Origin: an uncultured Clostridia bacterium
Lineage (GTDB): Bacteria > Bacillota > Clostridia > Christensenellales > UBA1242
Assembly: GCA_944372715.1 (NCBI GenBank)
Contig: CALVZZ010000052.1
Location: forward strand, 1-28,680
Length of the DNA: 28,680 nt
Direction: 5' to 3'
Numbering within the stretch: the first letter of the stretch is position 1; each line of letters starts with the position of its first letter. The translations under genes were made by a program, and so were the position numbers. The notes under the pieces were generated by a model, which was not told where the DNA came from, ran no database searches, and saw nothing but the letters and a program-made list of their open reading frames with translations. Of the stretch, positions 23,758-28,680 are shown in pieces.

Positions 23758-23772
23758 GATATATATGATTGT

Positions 23773-23848
<76 letters not shown>

Positions 23849-23858
23849 AAAAAAATGG

Positions 23859-23888
23859 ACGAATTACATAAATTCGTTTATTTTTTTT
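23859..23888 (+). terminator. Terminator after tRNA-Thr
   Basis: ACGAATT (23859-23865) pairs with AATTCGT (23871-23877) across ACATA, followed by TTA and an eight-T run. The next gene's -10 box begins 12 bases later. Confidence 0.7.
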
Positions 23889-23896
23889 AATTTTAA

Positions 23897-23905
23897 TGCT
23901 AATAT
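23897..23905 (+). promoter_or_regulatory. Extended -10 promoter of the MBL-fold gene, leaderless spacing
   Basis: TGCTAATAT (23897-23905) has the TGn extension before TAATAT. The ATG (23912) is six bases downstream, with no ribosome binding site (GTTGGT between). No strong -35 is seen, as expected for an extended -10. Confidence 0.5.
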
Positions 23906-23911
23906 GTTGGT

Positions 23912-24532
23912 ATGGAAATTATTAAAATAAATTCTCTAAAAAATAGAATGGGTACAAATTCTTATCTTTTAATAAAAAATCAATCTGCAATTTTAATTGA
24001 TGCTGGAATTGCTTTAGAAGATATAGAAATTTATAACATAAAATTAAAAGCAATTTTTTTAACTCATTGCCATTTTGACCACATTATGTTTTTAAACGAA
24101 CTTTGCGACTTTTATCAATGTGACATTTATATTTCCGAAAATGATAAAGCAGGACTTTTTGATGAAAATATAAATATGTCAAAATTTTTTAAAAAACATT
24201 TTATTTTTAAAGGAGATACGAACAAGATTAAAATCTTTAAAGATAATGAAGAAATTAAAATAGATGATTTTATAGTAAAATGTTTGCTTACTCCTGGTCA
24301 TACAGCTGGTAGTACATCATTTTTGATTAATGACAATCTTTTTAGTGGGGACACATTATTTGCTGAAAGTGTTGGAAGAACAGATTTTGCGACATCCTCC
24401 CCTATACAACAAAAAACAAGCCTAAAAAGGCTTGAAAATGTTGATTTTTATAATTTATATCCCGGACATAGTAGAATGTCAAATAAAACAGAACAAATTA
24501 ATAATATAAAGTATTGGTTATCACATTATTAA
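23912..24532 (+). CDS. Metallo-beta-lactamase-fold hydrolase (glyoxalase II-like)
   Basis: The 206-residue product has the metal-binding THCHFDH (His52, His54, Asp56, His57), TPGHTAGS (His130), SGDTLF (Asp147) and YPGHS (His186), the complete dinuclear metal site of the hydroxyacylglutathione hydrolase/YcbL-like branch. The C-terminal substrate-binding domain of true glyoxalase II is missing, so the substrate is unknown; small MBL hydrolases of this kind act on thioesters or similar compounds. It runs alone rightward from a leaderless-type promoter and overlaps the convergent S1-protein gene by 12 bases at its end, with no terminator visible between. Confidence 0.88.
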   Translation: MEIIKINSLKNRMGTNSYLLIKNQSAILIDAGIALEDIEIYNIKLKAIFLTHCHFDHIMFLNELCDFYQCDIYISENDKAGLFDENINMSKFFKKHFIFKGDTNKIKIFKDNEEIKIDDFIVKCLLTPGHTAGSTSFLINDNLFSGDTLFAESVGRTDFATSSPIQQKTSLKRLENVDFYNLYPGHSRMSNKTEQINNIKYWLSHY

Positions 24533-25552
24533 GCTAAAACTACATCTATTTTTTTCAATATCAACTGATTTTACATAAACATTTACTTTTTGTGCTATTT
24601 TAACAATTTGATATATTCTAGCATCATTTTTCGTGGTTGCATCTTGTATGTGTAAAAGGCCTTCTGCACCATTTTCTAACCTAATTATTGCACCAAATTG
24701 TAACAATTTTATAACTTCGCCTGAATATAATTCCCCTACCACTAAGTTTTTCAATGCTTGAATTTTAGGATTATCATAAAGTTGTTTAATTCCTAATGAA
24801 ACCTTTTTATTTTCCTTATCTACTTTTATTACTCTGAATTGTCTTGTTTCACCAACCTTTAAAATTTGATCAACACTTTGAATTTTTTCATATGAAATAT
24901 CTGATATATGAAGCAAACAATCAATTCCTCCAACATTAACAAAAGCGCCATAAGGGACAATTTTACTAACAGTTCCTTCAACTATTTTGTTTATAAAAAT
25001 GCTAGACCAAAATATTTTTTGATTTTGTGCGTCAATTTGGTCAGACAACATTTTTACTGATGCTACTATAGTCTTATTATTCCTATTTATTTCTGTTGCT
25101 ATTGCTTCCATCTGTTTGTTTTTTAATTTGCCAATATAACCAATTTCTTTACTAGATATTTCGTCTTCTGGTATTATTATTTCATACTCACCTAATTTTG
25201 AGTATAAACAACCGTTTTTAATTGAAGTTACAACAAATGTAAATTTAGAACCTAATTTAATTTTTTCAGCAGTTTGGGAACCTATAAGAATTTCATCTGC
25301 TTTACTTTTTGATGATATAATCATACCATCGTCAGTTTTTTTGTCTGAAATAACAACTTTATATCTATCCCCTATTTTTACTGAATCATAATTTGAAAAA
25401 TCTTCCATTGGTATAAATGAATCTCTTTTGCCACCAATGTTAAATATAATTCCATCATCTCTTTTTAATATAACAACACCTTCTACTATTTTGCCTGCTG
25501 AATATGTTTGAAAAGATTTTTCAATTTCATCTAAATTAAATTGCGTTTCCAT
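24521..25552 (-). CDS. S1 RNA-binding protein with four S1 repeats (RpsA-like)
   Basis: The 343-residue product carries four S1-type OB folds: about 20-82 (GKIVEGVVILKRDDGIIFNIGGKRDSFIP), 100-168 (degenerate), 188-257 (the clearest, VEGTVSKIVPYGAFVNVGGIDCLLHISDIS) and 272-342. It resembles the short ribosomal-protein-S1 homologues of Firmicutes, which bind mRNA, but whether it joins the ribosome is unknown. It is the last gene of the leftward M50 protease-scpA-scpB run, overlapping scpB by 17 bases and preceded by AGGGAG 7 bases before its ATG. In many Clostridia an rpsA-like gene follows cmk; here cmk lies 4 kb away on the same strand. Confidence 0.85.
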   Translation of the reverse strand: METQFNLDEIEKSFQTYSAGKIVEGVVILKRDDGIIFNIGGKRDSFIPMEDFSNYDSVKIGDRYKVVISDKKTDDGMIISSKSKADEILIGSQTAEKIKLGSKFTFVVTSIKNGCLYSKLGEYEIIIPEDEISSKEIGYIGKLKNKQMEAIATEINRNNKTIVASVKMLSDQIDAQNQKIFWSSIFINKIVEGTVSKIVPYGAFVNVGGIDCLLHISDISYEKIQSVDQILKVGETRQFRVIKVDKENKKVSLGIKQLYDNPKIQALKNLVVGELYSGEVIKLLQFGAIIRLENGAEGLLHIQDATTKNDARIYQIVKIAQKVNVYVKSVDIEKNRCSFSLIM

Positions 25553-26216
25553 TCTGTTCTCCCTGTTCTAGATATTGATTGTCAGAAGATATTAGTTCTA
25601 TTTCTTCATCTGCTAAAAAATCAGGAACTTCTTCCTGTTCTGGAAGTTTAAAATCATTGTATAAACTATCAGATTTTTGTTCGTCTTCTGTCCTTATTAA
25701 AGCAATTCTTTCTAAAAGTTCTTCATAATTTGGAAGATCATCAATATTTTTTAAATCAAACCTTTTTAAAAATTCATCAGTTGTTCCAAAAAGAAGTGGT
25801 TTGCCAACTGCATCTTTTCTTCCAACAACTTCAATCATTTTATGTTCGGATAGAAGTTGAACGGTATAATCGCAATTAACTCCTCTAATTTCTTCTATAT
25901 CCAACTTAGTTACTGGTTGTTTATATGCAATGATTGCTAATGTTTCTAGTGCTGCTTTTGTAAGGGCTTTTTCTCGAATTGGATTTAAAATTGTAGATAT
26001 ATAATTTGAATATGCAGGATTTGAACATAATTGGATTTTATCTTTATATTCAATTATATGTATACCATTTTCTTCACTGAGTTCTGATTTTAATTCTTCA
26101 ATTGCTTTTTTTATATCTTTCATAGTGCAATCTTCTAAACTTTCAAAAGCAGAAAGTTGCAACCCCTCACCTGCAACAAATAATGTAGATTTTATTATTT
26201 CCTTTAAGTTTTTCAT
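25536..26216 (-). CDS. scpB: Segregation and condensation protein ScpB
   Basis: Part of the SMC-ScpA-ScpB condensin that organises and separates chromosomes. The 226-residue product has the two winged-helix ScpB domains: a N-terminal one (KEIIKSTLFVAGEGLQLSAFES...), and a second with KAALETLAIIAYKQPVTKLDIEEIRGVNCD and VGRKDAVGKPLLFGTTDEFLKRF, which is the family signature. The C-terminal ~50 residues are acidic and variable. The start is ATG 26216, which overlaps the scpA stop as ATGA and has GGGAG five bases before; the alternative ATG 26228 lies upstream of this site and inside scpA. Sits between scpA and the S1-protein gene. Confidence 0.95.
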   Translation of the reverse strand: MKNLKEIIKSTLFVAGEGLQLSAFESLEDCTMKDIKKAIEELKSELSEENGIHIIEYKDKIQLCSNPAYSNYISTILNPIREKALTKAALETLAIIAYKQPVTKLDIEEIRGVNCDYTVQLLSEHKMIEVVGRKDAVGKPLLFGTTDEFLKRFDLKNIDDLPNYEELLERIALIRTEDEQKSDSLYNDFKLPEQEEVPDFLADEEIELISSDNQYLEQGEQNGNAI

Positions 26217-26968
26217 TTTTGCTCCCATTTATCATTTTCAAAAATTTCTATTTCAGCAAAAGCTGAAGTTTGAACAGCTTTTATAATTTGTAATTTTAAA
26301 AGTTCTAAAACGGCTAAAAAAATGTTAATTAATTCACTTTTAGTTTGATCTTCTTCAAAAAGTTCAGAAAATTTTAAATGTTTATTTTCTTTTATCAAAC
26401 TTTTAATTGATACAATTTTTTCAGCTACAGTAAATCGGTCTTTTTCTATTTTTTTAGGTTCATCTTTTATTATTTTCTGATCTGCTTTTGCCAAAATTCC
26501 AACAAATGCATCAAGAAGCTTATCTAAAACCATATCTTTTAATACAAATCTTGGTTCCCCTACACTAGAATCAGGAGCTTTATACATTTTATCTAAATCT
26601 TCAATTTCTTTTAATTCTTGACTAGCTTCTTTAAATATTTGATATTCCTTTAATCTTTCTAATAGTAATTTTTCTTCATCTATTTCATCTGGCTGATTTT
26701 CTTCTGGTCTTGGTAACAAACTCTTGGACTTTATTTCAATAAGTGTTGCCGCAACGGTAATAAATTCTGTTGCTTTTTCCATATCTAATTCGTCTAAACC
26801 TTGCATATATTCAAGATATTGCTCAGTAATGTCTGCTAGTTTAACATCTGCAATATCCATTTTTGCTTCTTTGATTAAATGCAATAATAAATCCAATGGA
26901 CCTTCAAAATTATCCAATTTAAATTTGTATTTATCATCAAACATATTTTCTTGCAAATTTTCTTCCAT
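26213..26968 (-). CDS. scpA: Segregation and condensation protein ScpA
   Basis: Kleisin subunit that bridges the SMC heads. The 251-residue product begins with the conserved FKLDNFEGPLDLLLHLIKEAKMDIADVKLADITEQYLEYM region, the N-terminal SMC-binding part, followed by AATLIEIKSKSLLPR, an acidic middle, and a C-terminal winged helix ending LINIFLAVLELLKLQIIKAVQ. The chosen start ATG 26968 shares a base with the stop of the protease gene upstream (TAATG), which implies coupled translation; the in-frame TTG six codons earlier is less likely. scpB follows with an ATGA overlap, so the three genes are a single unit. Confidence 0.95.
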   Translation of the reverse strand: MEENLQENMFDDKYKFKLDNFEGPLDLLLHLIKEAKMDIADVKLADITEQYLEYMQGLDELDMEKATEFITVAATLIEIKSKSLLPRPEENQPDEIDEEKLLLERLKEYQIFKEASQELKEIEDLDKMYKAPDSSVGEPRFVLKDMVLDKLLDAFVGILAKADQKIIKDEPKKIEKDRFTVAEKIVSIKSLIKENKHLKFSELFEEDQTKSELINIFLAVLELLKLQIIKAVQTSAFAEIEIFENDKWEQK

Positions 26969-27633
26969 TATAAAAAGAGCCCCCAAAAACCAAAAAATAA
27001 ATTTTCTATACCTATAACTACAAAATTATAAAACAAGTCAAAAAGTGGTGTAATTAACACAATCAACAAAATTAATGAACCATATCTTTCCATAAATAAC
27101 ACAAACTTATTTTCATATTTTAAAAAGCTTTTAATAAAATTAAAACCATCTAATGGATATATAGGTAGTATGTTAAAAATTGCTAATGACACATTAACTA
27201 TAAATCCAAATAGCAAAAAGTATTGCAAGAAAAAGAAAAATAAGTTTGATGAGTTTAATAGTAAACTAAAATAAAAAAGTCCACTAAATACAAATGCTAA
27301 TATAATATTGCTAATTATACCTGAAATCGAAACCCAAGCCATTCCAGCCCTAAATTTTTTAAAACACAACGGATTGACTTCAACAGGTTTTGCCCAACCA
27401 AATCCAACTATAAAAAAACACAGCATTCCAATAAGACTAATATGTGAAAAAGGATTTAGTGTTAATCGTCCCTGCAATCTAGGTGTTGGGTCTCCCATTT
27501 TTGTTGCGACAAATGCGTGAGAAAATTCGTGAAAAGTCATTGCTATGCAAACTGATAAAAAATATGCTAAAACAAATGCAATCATTTCTAATGCACTAAG
27601 TTCATTTGTCAAAGTTAATAAGAAGTAAACCAT
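26968..27633 (-). CDS. Site-2 protease family membrane metalloprotease (M50)
   Basis: An intramembrane zinc protease. The 221-residue product has HEFSH (35-39), the zinc-binding HExxH with Glu36 as the catalytic base, inside a membrane helix, followed by NPFSHISLIGM and GFGWAKPVEVNP, and the second zinc motif PIYPLDGF (Asp162). Five or six helices are present. It belongs to the small YwhC-like branch found beside scpA in Firmicutes; the substrate is unknown. It lacks the PDZ domain of RseP types. A promoter ends seven bases before the ATG and there is no ribosome site, so the mRNA is probably leaderless. It is the first gene of the scpA-scpB-S1 operon. The window's membrane-anchored regulator could be a substrate, but nothing shows this. 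Confidence 0.93.
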   Translation of the reverse strand: MVYFLLTLTNELSALEMIAFVLAYFLSVCIAMTFHEFSHAFVATKMGDPTPRLQGRLTLNPFSHISLIGMLCFFIVGFGWAKPVEVNPLCFKKFRAGMAWVSISGIISNIILAFVFSGLFYFSLLLNSSNLFFFFLQYFLLFGFIVNVSLAIFNILPIYPLDGFNFIKSFLKYENKFVLFMERYGSLILLIVLITPLFDLFYNFVVIGIENLFFGFWGLFL

Positions 27634-27640
27634 AGTTCAT

Positions 27641-27669
27641 ATTATATATTAATATTATATATAAATCAA
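27641..27669 (-). promoter_or_regulatory. Promoter of the M50 protease-scpAB operon, leaderless spacing
   Basis: On the minus strand TTGATT (27669-27664), a 17-base spacer, TATAAT (27646-27641). The ATG (27633) is seven bases further, with no ribosome binding site between. Confidence 0.55.
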
Positions 27670-27683
27670 GAAATTTGATTTGT

Positions 27684-27712
27684 TTGACGAATAAATATTT
27701 TTGTAGTAATAT
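27684..27712 (+). promoter_or_regulatory. Promoter of the SDR gene, leaderless spacing
   Basis: TTGACG (27684-27689), a 17-base spacer, TAATAT (27707-27712). The ATG (27720) is seven bases further and lacks a ribosome binding site. It is divergent from the M50 protease promoter; the two -35 boxes are 14 bases apart. Confidence 0.6.
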
Positions 27713-27719
27713 ATAAAAT

Positions 27720-28454
27720 ATGAAAGAAAAAACATTGTTAATAACGGGAGCTTCAAGAGGTATTGGGGCAGAAATTGCAAAACTCTTTGCACAAAATGGA
27801 TATAACATTTCTTTTTGTTATAAAAAATCTGATATAGAAGCAAAGGCAGTTGAAGAAGAATTAAAGAAATTTAATATAAAAGTTTATTCTCAAAAAGCTG
27901 ATTTAACAAAGATAAATGAAGTAAAAAATTTTGTGGAAAATTCTATAAAAGTTTTTAAAAGAATTGATGTTTTAATTAATAACGCTGGTGTTTCGTTACA
28001 AAAATTATTCATTGACTGTGATGAAAAAGATTATGAATATATATTTGATTCAAATTTTAAAAGTATGGTTTTAACCACAAAATTTGTTTTGCCAAATATG
28101 TTAAAATTTAAAGGTGGTAAAATTATTAATATTTCTTCTATTTGGGGGGAGATTGGTGGTTCTTGTGAAGTCCTTTATTCTGCATCAAAATCTGCTTGTA
28201 TAGGTTTTACTAAGGCATTATCAAAAGAATATGGATTAGAAAACATTATTGTCAATGCCATTTCTCCTGGTTTTATTTTAACCGATATGAATAAAAATTT
28301 ATCTGAAAATGAAATTGAAGATTATAAGAATACATTAAGTTTAAACAAACTTGGAACAACGCAAGATGTTGCTGAATTAGCATTGTTTTTAGCAAGTAAA
28401 AAGTCCGATTATATAACCGGACAAGTGATTGGAATTAATGGTGGCGCTTATTAA
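27720..28454 (+). CDS. SDR-family oxidoreductase (FabG-like, possibly YmfI)
   Basis: Short-chain dehydrogenase using NAD(P)H. The 244-residue product has TGASRGIG (9-16) for the cofactor, NNAG near residue 88, and the catalytic Ser (NISSIW) with YSASK, Tyr and Lys spaced YxxxK, then SPGFILTDM and a C-terminal YITGQVIGINGG. These match FabG-like reductases. The SSIWGEIGGSCEVLYSASK stretch and context recall the YmfI-type enzyme of Firmicutes, a reductase acting on elongation factor P's 5-aminopentanone; I cannot settle this against fatty-acid 3-oxoacyl-ACP reductase. Transcribed alone from a leaderless-type promoter. Its stop overlaps the convergent cmk by four bases. Confidence 0.9.
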   Translation: MKEKTLLITGASRGIGAEIAKLFAQNGYNISFCYKKSDIEAKAVEEELKKFNIKVYSQKADLTKINEVKNFVENSIKVFKRIDVLINNAGVSLQKLFIDCDEKDYEYIFDSNFKSMVLTTKFVLPNMLKFKGGKIINISSIWGEIGGSCEVLYSASKSACIGFTKALSKEYGLENIIVNAISPGFILTDMNKNLSENEIEDYKNTLSLNKLGTTQDVAELALFLASKKSDYITGQVIGINGGAY

Positions 28455-28680
28455 TTTAATTTAACATTATCATACATCAAATTTACAACTTCTTCAACAG
28501 AAAGATTTGTAGTGTCTATTCTTATAGAATCTGGTGTGCAGACAAGTGGTGCAATTTTTCTTGTGGTGTCATTTTTATCTCTTTGCAACAAATCTTGTAA
28601 AACATCATCAAAATTCACACTTTCGCCCCTTGACACCCTTTCATTATATCTTCGCAATGCCCTTTCTTGTGGAGTTGCAT
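28451..28680 (-). CDS. cmk: Cytidylate kinase, C-terminal part (5' end outside window)
   Basis: Phosphorylates CMP and dCMP. The 76 codons seen are the C terminus of the protein (ATPQERALRRYNERVSRGESVNF, then VLQDLLQRDKNDTTRKIAPL and a final IDTTNLSVEEVVNLM), closely fitting Cmk (the family has 'RD..DS.R...PL..A.DA..IDT'). The frame stays open to the last base of the window, so the gene continues right; the TTG at 28657 is not a start. It ends tail-to-tail with the SDR gene, overlapping by four bases, with no terminator visible between them. In many Firmicutes cmk lies near an S1-protein gene. Confidence 0.93.
   Translation of the reverse strand, partial: ATPQERALRRYNERVSRGESVNFDDVLQDLLQRDKNDTTRKIAPLVCTPDSIRIDTTNLSVEEVVNLMYDNVKLN

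Noticed and set aside
26217..26228. Earlier ATG for scpB at 26228
   Set aside because: Its ribosome site would be absent; GGGAG lies between it and ATG 26216, which also overlaps the scpA stop as ATGA.
24521..28657. A single continuous cmk-to-S1 operon on the minus strand
   Set aside because: The rightward SDR gene with its own promoter lies between cmk and the protease operon, which also has its own promoter.

Overview
The window is strongly AT-rich, densely coded DNA from a low-GC, Gram-positive, probably spore-forming lineage, most likely an uncultured or gut-type member of the Clostridia. The evidence is the gene set (sporulation genes yunB and gerW/ytfJ, an RNase Y gene, hemZ, scpA/scpB, a tgt-yajC-secD-secF run) and strong AGGAG ribosome binding sites. 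TGA is used as a normal stop, so the standard bacterial code applies. I see no prophage, insertion sequence or CRISPR array. Nearly everything is core housekeeping, and the two ends of the window cut through tgt (left) and a cytidylate kinase gene (right).

Layout, left to right. 1-4.1 kb holds the end of tgt (queuosine tRNA modification), a possible 26-residue membrane peptide gene, yajC, an oppositely oriented TIGR04086-type membrane protein gene, then secD and secF (Sec translocon accessory). 4.1-10.8 kb holds recJ, hemZ, yunB, a DUF2953 gene, gerW-like ytfJ and a dacF-type carboxypeptidase: DNA repair, haem synthesis and sporulation/cell-wall genes transcribed rightward with tiny gaps. 10.8-18 kb holds an rsuA/rluB-type pseudouridine synthase, plsC, pheS, pheT, a cysteine desulfurase and thiI; the last four form one tightly coupled run in which the desulfurase probably feeds sulfur to ThiI for 4-thiouridine in tRNA. 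18-21.6 kb holds rny (RNase Y) and, convergent to it, a gene for an unusual membrane-anchored PadR-type regulator. 21.6-24.5 kb holds proS (leftward), tRNA-Thr(CGT) and a metallo-beta-lactamase-fold hydrolase (rightward). 24.5-28.7 kb holds a leftward operon of an M50 intramembrane protease, scpA, scpB and a four-S1-domain protein, then a rightward SDR reductase and the end of cmk.

The most interesting points are: (1) the PadR-winged-helix protein with a long Asn/Glu-rich linker and four C-terminal membrane helices, whose promoter is preceded by three copies of TTTGCATAGTAC; a 14-of-15 match to one of these copies lies in the plsC-pheS gap beside a 26-bp palindrome built on the same ATAGTAC half-site, suggesting a small regulon; (2) a SecD/SecF pair lacking the membrane acidic residues thought to carry protons; (3) at least five genes whose -10 box sits only 6-8 bases before the start codon, suggesting leaderless mRNAs; and (4) several unexplained palindromes and structured leaders. 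All functional calls come from reading the sequence and recalling family motifs; no database search was possible.
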